Below, one piece after another: positions 41,458-50,331 of a stretch of DNA of 64,000 bases. How positions within the stretch are numbered: position 1 is the stretch's first letter; every line of letters begins with the position of its first letter. Under the pieces are notes generated by a model that was not told the origin of the DNA, did no database searches, and saw only the letters and a program-made list of their open reading frames with translations. Where the stretch lies: contig CALUTJ010000009.1 in assembly GCA_944323685.1 (NCBI GenBank), forward strand, positions 1-64,000. Reading direction: 5' to 3'. Position numbers and translations under genes: made by a program. Source of the DNA: Candidatus Gastranaerophilales bacterium (lineage in GTDB: Bacteria > Cyanobacteriota > Vampirovibrionia > Gastranaerophilales > Gastranaerophilaceae).

Positions 41458-42919
41458 CAGCAATACTACACACATAAAGCGTGAAGTACTGGTTAGACTT
41501 ATTCATGCTTTTATAAATCAAGAAATGGGCAATATAAGAGAACTGCCTTTTCAAATGCGTCCAAAAAACGGCGAAGCACCTTACAGATGCTGCATTTATA
41601 AAGAAAGAGCAATTCTTCGCCAGAGAGCAATTGCAGGGCTTGGCTTGAGTGTTGAAACAGATGATGAGATGACATCTTTAAATACTTATGCACAAAAAGC
41701 AATGGAAAGAACAGCGCCTGAAAAAGAGATTTTAACAGTTGTTGACGCCGCCTGCAAAGGCTGTGTGCCAAGTCGTGTTTATGTTACCGAACTATGTCAG
41801 GGCTGTGTCGCAAGACCGTGCGTTTCTACCTGCAAATTCGGCGCAATACAAATTAAAGACGGACGCTCTGTTATAGACGGCGACAAATGTAAAAACTGCG
41901 GTATGTGTATGCAGGTTTGCCCGTATAGCGCTATTGTAAAACTTAAAGTTCCGTGTGAAGATGCCTGCCCTGTCGGTGCAATCCACAAAAACGAGATGGG
42001 ACACGCTGTTATAGACTTTGATAAATGTATTAGCTGCGGTGCCTGCGTAGGCGCATGTCCGTTTGCGGCCGTACATGAAAAAAGTCAGGTTATAGATATT
42101 TTAAAAGAAATGAAAGCCGGCAAAAAGGTTGTGGCAATGGTTGCACCGGCAATCGTCGGACAGCTGCCGGTTTCTGTAAACAAAATTGCTCAGGCACTGA
42201 TTGAAGCAGGCTTTTCAGAAGTGTTTGAAGTCGCTCAGGGGGCTGACACTACAGCAAGAACGGAAGCCGAAGACTTTAAAGAAAGAATGGAGCGCGGCGA
42301 CGAGTTTATGACAACATCGTGCTGTGCGGCTTATAACGAGCTTGTTGAAAAACATATACCCGAGCTTAAACCCTTCCGTTCAGAAACAAGAACGCCTATG
42401 TATTACACGGCAAAATTTGTCAAAGAACAGTATCCAGACTGCGTGACAGTTTTTGTGGGGCCGTGTGTTGCAAAGAGAAAAGAAGCCCAAAAAGAAGAAT
42501 ATACAGACTATGTAATGAACTTTGAAGAAATGGGCGCTTTGTTTGTCGCTTTGAATATTGAAGTTGCAAACTGCGAGGATTACCACTTTGCAAATGAAGC
42601 CTCAAAAGAAGGCCGAAACTTTGCAATAACAGGCGGGGTAGCAGAATCCGTTAAGGTTGCATTAAAAGACTTCCCTGAACTGTTCCCGACCTGCGTAAAC
42701 GGTTTAAATCCAAAATCTGTTAAAGACCTTAAAAACTGGGCTAAAAAAGGACAGTGCAGCGAGGGTAACCTTGTTGAAGTTATGGCGTGCGAGGGCGGCT
42801 GCGTTGCAGGTTCTGCCTGCTTGAACAACAAACGTATCACAACCAAAAAAGTTCAGGCTTATGCAGGCGAAAGCAAATGCATAAACGATTTGCCGGAGAT
42901 TGAACCTAAAACAAAATAA
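41450..42919 (+). CDS. [FeFe]-hydrogenase, group B-like
   Basis: 489 residues from ATG 41450 (a TTG three bases earlier is less likely). N-terminal ~100 residues are unusual, with RHAFINQEMGN-like helices, then cysteine-rich CKGCVPSRVYVTELCQGC and CVARPCVSTC, CKNCGMCMQVCP, CEDACPVGAI and CISCGACVGACP: several [4Fe-4S] clusters. The H-cluster motifs are TTSCCAAYNELVEKH (T-S-C-C-A where A/P varies), FVGPCVAKRKEA and EVMACEGGCVAGSAC, all with the bridging and ligating cysteines. It should be catalytic for H2 production or uptake. Maturases (HydE, HydF, HydG) are not in the window. Confidence 0.92.
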   Translation: MDNSNTTHIKREVLVRLIHAFINQEMGNIRELPFQMRPKNGEAPYRCCIYKERAILRQRAIAGLGLSVETDDEMTSLNTYAQKAMERTAPEKEILTVVDAACKGCVPSRVYVTELCQGCVARPCVSTCKFGAIQIKDGRSVIDGDKCKNCGMCMQVCPYSAIVKLKVPCEDACPVGAIHKNEMGHAVIDFDKCISCGACVGACPFAAVHEKSQVIDILKEMKAGKKVVAMVAPAIVGQLPVSVNKIAQALIEAGFSEVFEVAQGADTTARTEAEDFKERMERGDEFMTTSCCAAYNELVEKHIPELKPFRSETRTPMYYTAKFVKEQYPDCVTVFVGPCVAKRKEAQKEEYTDYVMNFEEMGALFVALNIEVANCEDYHFANEASKEGRNFAITGGVAESVKVALKDFPELFPTCVNGLNPKSVKDLKNWAKKGQCSEGNLVEVMACEGGCVAGSACLNNKRITTKKVQAYAGESKCINDLPEIEPKTK

Positions 42920-42926
42920 AATAAAT

Positions 42927-43493
42927 TCAGCTTAAAACATATGCTGTCAGAATATCGGCATACTTTTTGCAGAGTGCCTGTGCACCTGCTTTTGCCATTT
43001 CCGGACGGTGAGCTTTTTTTACAATCTCTAAAATATCAGGGCTTGAGTTGTATGCTGTATATTCCATAAACGCATACTGAGGTTCAACGGTTCTGAGGTA
43101 GTCTTTGTCAGTAACCAGTTGTTCTTCAGGCATTTCTGAAACTTTTTTAAGCAATTTGAATACTTTGTTAAATACATCAAAAGTTACCCGATTTATATCC
43201 AAAAGATTGTCGTTAACGGAATATACACGCATCTTATTGCCGTTATTAGGGTTGATGCACCATTCGTAACCTATTGTTATTGAGTTTTTATTATGTTTGT
43301 TCGGGTATGCTTTTAAAATATGCTTAAACTCGTCAAGGTCGTTGCCGTTTTCATTTGTAAGTTCGCAATGAAAAGTTGTAACTCTGCCCCTTGGCAGGAT
43401 ATAGTCTTGATTTCCCATCCTGACGGATTGAACTTTTTCTTGTTTGTGGGTGTAGGCACCGGGGTTTTTTATTCCTTGAAAGCTTATTTTCAT
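42927..43493 (-). CDS. Hypothetical protein
   Basis: 188 residues from ATG 43493 (AAAAGGAAAATTGT upstream fits a ribosome site). Begins MKISFQGIKNPGAYTHK, soluble, mixed alpha/beta. EDYLRTVEPQYAFMEYTAYNSS-like and EIVKKAHRPEMAKAGAQALCKKYADI segments near the C-terminus suggest helices. No family recognised. It is convergent with the hydrogenase gene, with only seven bases between stop codons and no obvious terminator. The N-terminal 'ISFQG' pattern recurs in hypothetical proteins of this lineage by my recollection; that is not a functional clue. Confidence 0.6.
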   Translation of the reverse strand: MKISFQGIKNPGAYTHKQEKVQSVRMGNQDYILPRGRVTTFHCELTNENGNDLDEFKHILKAYPNKHNKNSITIGYEWCINPNNGNKMRVYSVNDNLLDINRVTFDVFNKVFKLLKKVSEMPEEQLVTDKDYLRTVEPQYAFMEYTAYNSSPDILEIVKKAHRPEMAKAGAQALCKKYADILTAYVLS

Positions 43494-43564
43494 ACAATTT
43501 TCCTTTTGAAAAGTAAAAAGCTTCAACAAAAATTTTTTTGCTACTATTTTAAGATAATTTAAAA

Positions 43565-44266
43565 TTAAGAAAATAACCCGAGCTGTGAGGATTTCTCCTG
43601 TTGCTCTTCAGCAAGGATTTTTCTTAAAAACTTTGCCCTGTGCCATTTTGTTGTGCCGTATTGTTTTATTGCCGCAACATGTTCTTTTGTCAAATATCCT
43701 TTGTTGTGCTCCCAGCCGTATTGCGGGAATTTTTTTGACAGCTCAAGCATAAATCTGTCACGGCTTACTTTGGCAAGAATGCTTGCCGCCGCTATAGCCG
43801 CAGATTTTGAATCGCCTTTGATAACTGTTTTTTGAGCGTGCGCAAAGTTTTTTATAAGTTTGTTGCCGTCAACAAGTACAAGGCAGTCTTCACTTTTAAT
43901 ATGCTTTATAACCTCGCAGCAGGATTTGTTCATGCATGCAAGCGATGTATTTAAAATATTCTTTTTGTCTATGTCTTCAACGCTGCCCTGCACAATTGAA
44001 TAAATGCAATTGTCTTTGATTATGTCAAAGAGTTCTTCTCTGTGTTTTTCCGACAACTGTTTTGAGTCATTTAACAGAGAAAGTTTTTTTTGCAGTTTTT
44101 CATCGATGTGTTTAAAACATACCGCAGCGGCAAAAACGGGGCCTGCGCCGGGGCCGCGTCCCGCTTCATCCGTTCCTGTTATATAATCGCAGCCCGAGGA
44201 GTTCATTTGGCTTTTATCAAACTCAAAAAGTTCATGAATCTTGGTTTTCAATTTTGTCGTCATCAA
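43565..44266 (-). CDS. rnhB: Ribonuclease HII
   Basis: 233 residues. Removes RNA from RNA/DNA hybrids, including misincorporated ribonucleotides. Visible: ITGTDEAGRGPGAGPVFAAAV with the D-E catalytic pair at about 29-30, LNDSKQLSEKHREELFD, LVDGNKLI with the third acidic residue, IKGDSKSAAIAAASILAKVSRDRFM and the helix NKGYLTKEHVAAIKQYGTTKWHR. Complete family signature. The 5' end overlaps rbgA by 35 bases, so the pair forms an operon on the minus strand. An internal Met (MNSSGCDY) is a possible shorter start. Confidence 0.95.
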   Translation of the reverse strand: MMTTKLKTKIHELFEFDKSQMNSSGCDYITGTDEAGRGPGAGPVFAAAVCFKHIDEKLQKKLSLLNDSKQLSEKHREELFDIIKDNCIYSIVQGSVEDIDKKNILNTSLACMNKSCCEVIKHIKSEDCLVLVDGNKLIKNFAHAQKTVIKGDSKSAAIAAASILAKVSRDRFMLELSKKFPQYGWEHNKGYLTKEHVAAIKQYGTTKWHRAKFLRKILAEEQQEKSSQLGLFS

Positions 44267-45086
44267 GTATAAATTTCCCTATTCTTCCCGCTCTGAAATC
44301 AGTCAGTACCATTACGGCAGTCCTGACGGTATCGGGTTGAGAGTTTTTTACTATCCAGTTTCTGCTTAAAGCAATTGCTTCTAGCGAAAAATCTTCATCA
44401 ATGTTGTAGTAATCTTTAACAGCCTGCGGGTATTTTGTTTTTAAAATTTCCAGAAGCTCACGCGCCACCTCTTCATTTTCGTATGCGTTTTCACTTACTG
44501 AATTAACCATTGCAAGCTTGCCTGCCTTAAACTGATCCTCCTGTTTAAGCGGTATAATCCCCGGAGTGTCCAATAAATCGATTTTAGGGTTAACTCTGAC
44601 CCACTGCTGCTGTCTTGTCACACCTGCTTTTGCCCCGACTTTTGTTTTTCCTTTTTTAATGAGTTTGTTGATAATGCTTGATTTGCCGACATTTGGCATA
44701 CCGACTACAACAACCCTTGCCGGTCGTGGCAAAAGCCCTTTTGCTACCAGTTTATCAATTTTGGGTTTTGCTAATTCTATAACTTTATTTACTATAATCG
44801 AAATATCGTTGTTTTTTGAGACACAGGATGCAATAACAGGAAATCCTGTTTGTTTTTTGTAAAAATCAATCCAGTTTTTCAGCTTTGTTTCGTCGGCAAG
44901 ATCCGCTTTGTTCAAAACAATAAGACGGGGTTTTTCACCCAGAAGTTTTTTTATATCCGGATATACTGAGCTTTCCGGTATACGGGCATCCAAAACCTCA
45001 ATAACAACATCAACAAGATTGACAAGTTCTTTTAGCTTTTTTTCCGCTTTAGCAATATGTCCGGGGTACCAGTGAATGTGTGCCAT
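44232..45086 (-). CDS. rbgA: Ribosome biogenesis GTPase YlqF/RbgA
   Basis: 284 residues. Circularly permuted GTPase needed for late 50S subunit assembly. The motif order G4-G5-G1-G2-G3 is visible: LIVLNKADLADE (G4) at about 56-67, SCVSKN (G5), VVGMPNVGKSSIINKL (G1) at about 127-142, AGVTRQQQWVRV (G2) and LLDTPGIIPLK (G3). The N-terminus AHIHWYPGHIAKAEKKL is the family's 'WfPGHM.ka' opening. The C-terminal ~100 residues are the RNA-binding domain. Start has AAGGATA upstream. Confidence 0.94.
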   Translation of the reverse strand: MAHIHWYPGHIAKAEKKLKELVNLVDVVIEVLDARIPESSVYPDIKKLLGEKPRLIVLNKADLADETKLKNWIDFYKKQTGFPVIASCVSKNNDISIIVNKVIELAKPKIDKLVAKGLLPRPARVVVVGMPNVGKSSIINKLIKKGKTKVGAKAGVTRQQQWVRVNPKIDLLDTPGIIPLKQEDQFKAGKLAMVNSVSENAYENEEVARELLEILKTKYPQAVKDYYNIDEDFSLEAIALSRNWIVKNSQPDTVRTAVMVLTDFRAGRIGKFILDDDKIENQDS

Positions 45087-45164
45087 AAAATATCCTTGGT
45101 CATTATATCAGTTGAAATTATAGCCTAAAACTATATTAAGAACTGTAAAAACAGAGCAGGCGAG

Positions 45165-46064
45165 TTATTTTTTTGTGTAGAAAACTTTACAGAGATTAGT
45201 ATCAAGCATTGCGTCAATCCCTATTGGAAATGTCTGCTTGTCTTTGCAATGACCGAATTTTAAACCTCCTGTTACAGGGATTTTGAGGCTTTGTGCAAGG
45301 TCGTTAAAAAAGCTGTCAAAATAATTTTCGTTGTCGATTCCGCTAAAATCTCCGAGCACTATGCCTGCCAGATTATTTTTAAATTGCGGAATATTCAAAA
45401 GCTGGGTAAACATTTTGTCTATTTTGTAAACCGGCTCATTTATGTCTTCTGTTACAAATATAAATTTTTCATCGGGTATAAAGTTTTGTCCGCAAAGAGA
45501 TTGAATTGTGGATAAATTCCCGCCCCACAATAGGCCCGATGTTACTCCTTTGTAATAGATTTTTGGGGCATCAATTTTTATCTCGTCATTTGTCTGCGTA
45601 AGCGTGTTAAAAAACGATTGTTCCGTATATTCAGACGCTGCTTCGCCGAAATCCGAATAAGCCATCGGTGCATTAAAGGTCACAAGCCCTGTTTTTTTAT
45701 AAATCATAAGCATAAGCGCCGTAATGTCAGAGTAACCGCAAAATATTTTAGGGTGCTGCTTTATGGAAATATAATCTATTTTGTCCAGCAGTCTTATTGC
45801 TCCGTATCCGCCTCTTGCCGCAATTATTGCGTCAATTGTATCGTCTTTAAAAAAGTCATTGAGTATTTTTGCACGCGTATTGTCATCACCGCAAAGGTAA
45901 TTTTTTCTGTCTTGCGCGTTAGGCGAAACAACAACATTAAAACCTTTGTTTTCAAAGTACTGCTTAGATTTTTGCAGTCTTTCAAAATCTTTTATGTCGC
46001 CGGATACACACAAAATGCCAATGGTGTCACCTTTTTTTAATTTTGGAGGAAAAATTTTTTGCAT
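45165..46064 (-). CDS. ldcA: LD-carboxypeptidase (S66 family)
   Basis: 299 residues. Releases the terminal D-Ala from tetrapeptide stems in peptidoglycan recycling. Visible: LKKGDTIGILCVSGD near the N-terminus, IIAARGGYGAIRLLD, the nucleophile in FCGYSDITALML at about 105-116, the Glu in FVTEDINEPVYKID and the His in GLKFGHCKDKQTFPIG at about 268-283, together the Ser-Glu-His triad of S66. Cytosolic, no signal peptide. Divergent from dnaX, whose start lies 78 bases away. Good GGAG site upstream of the ATG. Confidence 0.92.
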   Translation of the reverse strand: MQKIFPPKLKKGDTIGILCVSGDIKDFERLQKSKQYFENKGFNVVVSPNAQDRKNYLCGDDNTRAKILNDFFKDDTIDAIIAARGGYGAIRLLDKIDYISIKQHPKIFCGYSDITALMLMIYKKTGLVTFNAPMAYSDFGEAASEYTEQSFFNTLTQTNDEIKIDAPKIYYKGVTSGLLWGGNLSTIQSLCGQNFIPDEKFIFVTEDINEPVYKIDKMFTQLLNIPQFKNNLAGIVLGDFSGIDNENYFDSFFNDLAQSLKIPVTGGLKFGHCKDKQTFPIGIDAMLDTNLCKVFYTKK

Positions 46065-46141
46065 GAGTGTGATTTTATTTTTTGTGTCGTTTCTCGTATA
46101 ATTTAATTATAAATATTTGTAAGACTTGGAGCAAGAAAATT

Positions 46142-48109
46142 TTGAGTGAAAGATATCTGCCTTTATACAGAAAATACCGTCCGCAAACATTTAAAGATTT
46201 AATAGGACAGGAAAATATAGTTAAGGCTCTGACAAACGCAATCAACCTTAATAAAATTTCCCATGCGTATTTGCTTTGCGGCCCGAGAGGCACCGGTAAA
46301 ACTACAACGGCAAGAATTATCGCAAAATCACTAAACTGTGCAAAAGGCCCGACTCTGGAACCCTGCGGAGAATGCCCAAGCTGCAAGGATATTGCAAACT
46401 CGACTCCTATAGACGTTATAGAAATAGATGCCGCGTCTAACCGAAAAGTTGAAGACGCAAGAAATATACTCGAAAAAATTCAGTTTGTTCCAGTAAACGG
46501 CAGATACAAAATATATATTATAGACGAAGTTCATATGCTTACGACAGAGGCTTTTAATACTCTGTTAAAGACTCTTGAAGAACCCCCTGAAAACGTAATT
46601 TTTATCCTTGCAACAACGGAACCGCACAAAGTGCTTGATACAATAATCTCTCGCTGTCAGCGTTTTGATTTTCGAAGGATTACAACAGAAGACATCGTTG
46701 CAAGGTTAAAGTACATATCAGAGCAGGAAAATATAAAAATAACGGATGAAGCTTTATTTACTATAGCAAGAAGTTCTGCCGGCGGTATGAGAGATTCTCT
46801 CGCACTTTTAGACCAGATAAGCGTACTTGATGCTGACAAAGAAATCACTCCAGATGATGTTAACGAGATGCTCGGGCGTTTGTCTTTTGAAACTCTTTTT
46901 GACTTAAGCAGTGCAATAACAGATTCTGACACGCAAAAGGCAATTACTCTTTTGGATTCAGTTTATAACAAAGGCAACGAACCTTTCCAGATTATCACAA
47001 ACCTTATTCAGTATTTCAGAAATCTTCTGGTTGTAAAAAACTGTTCCGATCGAAAAATTGCGGCAGAATTGACCCAGTTGAGCGAAGCACATATACTCAG
47101 CTTGAAAGAGCAATCGCAAAATCTGGAGCCGGAACAAATTTTGTATATTATAGAGCGGCTTTCTTTTTATTCAAAAGAAATCAAAGATACGACAAACAGA
47201 TATCTCTGGCTGGAGCTTTGCGTGATAGAGCTTTCTTCTAATGTTAAGTTTTCGTCTTATTCTCAGCTTTTAGAGAGGATAGAACGCCTTGAAGCGGGCA
47301 TACAAGATAGTAGCGTCCCGCCGGTTTTTGCACGTGCCAAACAACCGGAGCAGGTATATTTTCAAACGGCGGCCCCTGCTGTTGTTAAAGAAACCGTAGC
47401 GCAGACTTCCGTACAAAATACGGAAAAAGAACTGTCAGCCGGACAGGAAGAAACTATTGAACACAACTGTGTGCAAGAAATACAATCCGGTGAAAATCCT
47501 GAACCGGTTAAACGGGAAGAGCCTTCTCAATCCCAACAGTCGGCTCCTTCACAGCATACAGGCACGGATATGGCGGCTGTATGGTCGGGAATTCTGCAAA
47601 ATATTACGAGTATTCCCTCAAGAATGTTTTTCTACAATCTTTCACGTCCTCTGGAACTTACTTCAGAGGGGATTACAATTGCCTTCGGCAAAGAAATTTT
47701 TGTAAAACAGGCACAGGACAACAGCAAAAATGCACCGCTTAAAAAAGCTGCAATGGCTTATTTTGGTGTAGAGGATATCAATATCCACATAAAACTTGTT
47801 GACGAAAAAGAGCTTGCTCAAGCTGCTGCCGCAAAACCCGTTATAAATAAACTGGAAAGAAAACCCGCAGCTCCTGTTTTAAACAATGAATCCTTCTCTG
47901 AAAAAGAAGAAGAGGAAGAAAGCATTGCACTCATAAAAAAAGAGCATCCTCAAGCAGCGGAAGAAACTGTTCACACCATGGCAGAATCTTATCAGCCTGA
48001 TTTAGAAAACAGCACCGGGGATTCCGGAAAAAAAAATGATGTGCCGATAAATATCTCAGACCGCTCAAGAATGGTTATGGAACTTTTTAACGGAAAGTTT
48101 ATCGATTAA
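46142..48109 (+). CDS. dnaX: DNA polymerase III subunit tau/gamma
   Basis: 655 residues from a TTG at 46142, where GGAG lies 10 bases upstream; the frame extends to 46082 but begins with another TTG and non-conserved residues. AAA+ clamp-loader motor: SERYLPLYRKYRPQTFKDLIGQE, Walker A LLCGPRGTGKTTTARII, zinc cysteines EPCGECPSCKDI, Walker B IYIIDEVHMLTTEAF, sensor TTEPHKVLDTIISRCQRF. After about 370 it has a variable Glu/Pro/Gln-rich linker, a conserved C-terminal module (WSGILQNITSIPSRMFFYNLS) and an acidic tail. A nine-A run near the 3' end (48028-48036) could allow slippage. First gene of its strand after divergent ldcA. Confidence 0.95.
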   Translation: MSERYLPLYRKYRPQTFKDLIGQENIVKALTNAINLNKISHAYLLCGPRGTGKTTTARIIAKSLNCAKGPTLEPCGECPSCKDIANSTPIDVIEIDAASNRKVEDARNILEKIQFVPVNGRYKIYIIDEVHMLTTEAFNTLLKTLEEPPENVIFILATTEPHKVLDTIISRCQRFDFRRITTEDIVARLKYISEQENIKITDEALFTIARSSAGGMRDSLALLDQISVLDADKEITPDDVNEMLGRLSFETLFDLSSAITDSDTQKAITLLDSVYNKGNEPFQIITNLIQYFRNLLVVKNCSDRKIAAELTQLSEAHILSLKEQSQNLEPEQILYIIERLSFYSKEIKDTTNRYLWLELCVIELSSNVKFSSYSQLLERIERLEAGIQDSSVPPVFARAKQPEQVYFQTAAPAVVKETVAQTSVQNTEKELSAGQEETIEHNCVQEIQSGENPEPVKREEPSQSQQSAPSQHTGTDMAAVWSGILQNITSIPSRMFFYNLSRPLELTSEGITIAFGKEIFVKQAQDNSKNAPLKKAAMAYFGVEDINIHIKLVDEKELAQAAAAKPVINKLERKPAAPVLNNESFSEKEEEEESIALIKKEHPQAAEETVHTMAESYQPDLENSTGDSGKKNDVPINISDRSRMVMELFNGKFID

Positions 48110-48193
48110 TTTTACAAAAAGTTTAACATTGATTGTTTTAACAATGTTTCTTAATTATAATAAGCTCAATGCAATAGACTCAATGAGGATAGT

Positions 48194-50299
48194 ATGAGTT
48201 TTAAAGTTGAGTATGTAAATAAATTAAAGGTCTTTTTTACAGTTTGTGTTATAGTTCTGCTGTTTGTTTTTGCGCAATTTTTGAAAGGGGCTTTTGCCGT
48301 TGTCGAAGACAAACTTGTTGATTTACGCAGCAGGTTAACACTCGACGGCGGACTTTTTTCACAAAGATATAAAAGCGCCGACAGCAATATTGTCATTGTT
48401 TCAATAAACGATTTGACCCAGTATGAGGCGGCTAATTCGCCGGAGTTGAATTTGAGAAAATGGCCGTGGTCGCGTGAGGTGTGGGCTAAGGTTATAAATT
48501 TTCTGGAAAAACAGAATCCCAAAGTCCTTGTTGTGGATTTGAATTTTTCAAACTATGAAGATTTATCGCGAAATTATGCGTCTGCTGATATGCGGCTTGC
48601 AGATACTCTGGGGTATTACAAAAATATAGTGCTTGCAACAGCTTTAAGAACGCAGGTCGGGGACGATGAAAAATATGACGCTTCAAAAATTCTTGATAAT
48701 TTTGAAAACCCTTATTCCCCCTCCAGTGATGCTTTGAGTATGCATATTTATGATGAAAATTTAGATTCCAATATAACTTATTATTCACATACACCTATAC
48801 CGGATATTTTTACAAACAGCACAACAATGGCCGTGACTAATCTTGTTACCGATAAAAATAATAAAGACGAAAATGTCAGATACTCTCAGCCTGTATACAG
48901 ATTAATTAAAGGCAACAAGGAGTTTTATATTCCTTCTCTTGCACTTGCTACAATGATGAAATACAACGGCATTGATCCTCTGACAGAGGAAATTGTTATA
49001 AAAGATAACGTACTTCGAACCGCGAAAAATTCAATACGTCTGGATTCAAAAGGCAGAGCTTTAATAAACTGGCACAAAGATGTAAATGCTTATACGGATA
49101 TTCCGATAAATGCTGTGTTGTTAAGTATGGTCAGAGGCGTTAATTATTTTGAATACGACAACAAGAAAATCCCGCTTGATTTCTTTAAAGATAAAATAGT
49201 AATCATTGCGCAGACTCAATCTGCTACGGAAACTCATAATACACCTGTTGCTAAAGATATGCCCGATGCGCAGATAAAAGCTACGATTATTGATAACTAT
49301 ATAAACGATGCAAATACACAAACAGATTTGCGCAAAAATTTTGTAAAACATCTTAACCCTGTTAAAGGTGCTATAATTACGGCGGCATTTTGTATGGCAA
49401 TAATTATAGCAATGCTGGTTGCAACAAACCTGCCTCTTGCTTTTATAAACGGTGTATTACTGATATGTACATATGTTTTATTTGGCGTGTTTGTTTTTGC
49501 TTACCCGCACTTGAGGCTGCTTATTGATATGGCAGAACCCCTGTACTGGATAATTGCAATATTTATGCTGGCTTTCGGGTTAAAAGCACATTATGAACTT
49601 AAAAGAAAACGGAAAATTGAACGTATTTTCGGCAATCTTGTTTCTGAAAAAGTTCTTAAACAGCTTGTTAACAAACCTCACAGACTCAATCTTAAGTCTA
49701 CGGTACAAAAAGTTACTGTTATGTCATGTAATATCTATAACGATATACAAATTTCAAAAGCACTTCCACCTGAAAAATATGTCGAATTAATTAATAAAAT
49801 ATTTAATTCCATTGAAAAAATAATCTTTAAATACAACGGTACAATCAACCGCTTTGTCGGAAATTCCGTGCAGGTGTACTGGGGCTACCCCATACACTCC
49901 CGCAAAGACAGCGAAAATGCTCTGCGTGCTGCTATAGAAATTCAACAAAAAATTGATGAAATAAATACAAGCGTAAGCAATATAAATTTTGAAGAATATG
50001 ATGAACAAACTTTTGACGGAAGGAATAAATATTCCGTTGATGTAAAAATCGCAATCAATACAGGCGATGCGCTTGTCGGGCAGATAGGTTCTTCTAATAT
50101 GTCAGATTTTACCGTTATGGGAGAAACCGTCGATATTGTTGAAAGAATCAAAGATATTTGTCTTGAATTTAATAAGGACATAATTGTCACGGAAAATACA
50201 CTGAACAATATTGACGAAAAAATACCGGCAGAGTATATCGGTTCAATAAGAGTTAAAAACTCCTCGGACAAGGTTAAAATTTTTGAAATAAGATTATAA
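48194..50299 (+). CDS. CHASE2 sensor protein with degenerate adenylate/guanylate cyclase domain
   Basis: 701 residues. One N-terminal span (VFFTVCVIVLLFVFAQFL), a large extracytoplasmic CHASE2-like domain (about 35-385; DSNIVIVSINDLTQYEA, KWPWSREVWAKVINFLEKQNPKVLVVDLNFS, DKIVIIAQTQSATE), three close spans (about 393-475), then a class III cyclase-homology domain (about 505-700). In the cyclase the first metal Asp region reads VTVMSCNIYND where family members have VLFxDIRGF, and the second reads RFVGNSVQVYWGYP where GDAVMAVFG is usual: both Asp are Asn. DFTVMGETVDIVERI has Asp for the transition-state Asn. Activity is doubtful; a nucleotide-binding or partner role is possible. Confidence 0.82.
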   Translation: MSFKVEYVNKLKVFFTVCVIVLLFVFAQFLKGAFAVVEDKLVDLRSRLTLDGGLFSQRYKSADSNIVIVSINDLTQYEAANSPELNLRKWPWSREVWAKVINFLEKQNPKVLVVDLNFSNYEDLSRNYASADMRLADTLGYYKNIVLATALRTQVGDDEKYDASKILDNFENPYSPSSDALSMHIYDENLDSNITYYSHTPIPDIFTNSTTMAVTNLVTDKNNKDENVRYSQPVYRLIKGNKEFYIPSLALATMMKYNGIDPLTEEIVIKDNVLRTAKNSIRLDSKGRALINWHKDVNAYTDIPINAVLLSMVRGVNYFEYDNKKIPLDFFKDKIVIIAQTQSATETHNTPVAKDMPDAQIKATIIDNYINDANTQTDLRKNFVKHLNPVKGAIITAAFCMAIIIAMLVATNLPLAFINGVLLICTYVLFGVFVFAYPHLRLLIDMAEPLYWIIAIFMLAFGLKAHYELKRKRKIERIFGNLVSEKVLKQLVNKPHRLNLKSTVQKVTVMSCNIYNDIQISKALPPEKYVELINKIFNSIEKIIFKYNGTINRFVGNSVQVYWGYPIHSRKDSENALRAAIEIQQKIDEINTSVSNINFEEYDEQTFDGRNKYSVDVKIAINTGDALVGQIGSSNMSDFTVMGETVDIVERIKDICLEFNKDIIVTENTLNNIDEKIPAEYIGSIRVKNSSDKVKIFEIRL

Positions 50300-50331
50300 A
50301 TTAAGCCCGATTATAAAATGTGTGCGTTGAG

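Noticed and set aside
38225-42919. Nitrogenase or NADH-dehydrogenase (Nuo) operon
   Set aside because: Although 2Fe-2S NuoE-like proteins are present, the large subunits carry the H-cluster motifs of [FeFe]-hydrogenases and there are no nuoF/G or nif genes.
45618-46040. 140-residue + strand reading frame opposite ldcA
   Set aside because: Antisense to a well-supported gene; the product is Phe/Arg/Cys-rich, as expected from reversed AT-rich codons.
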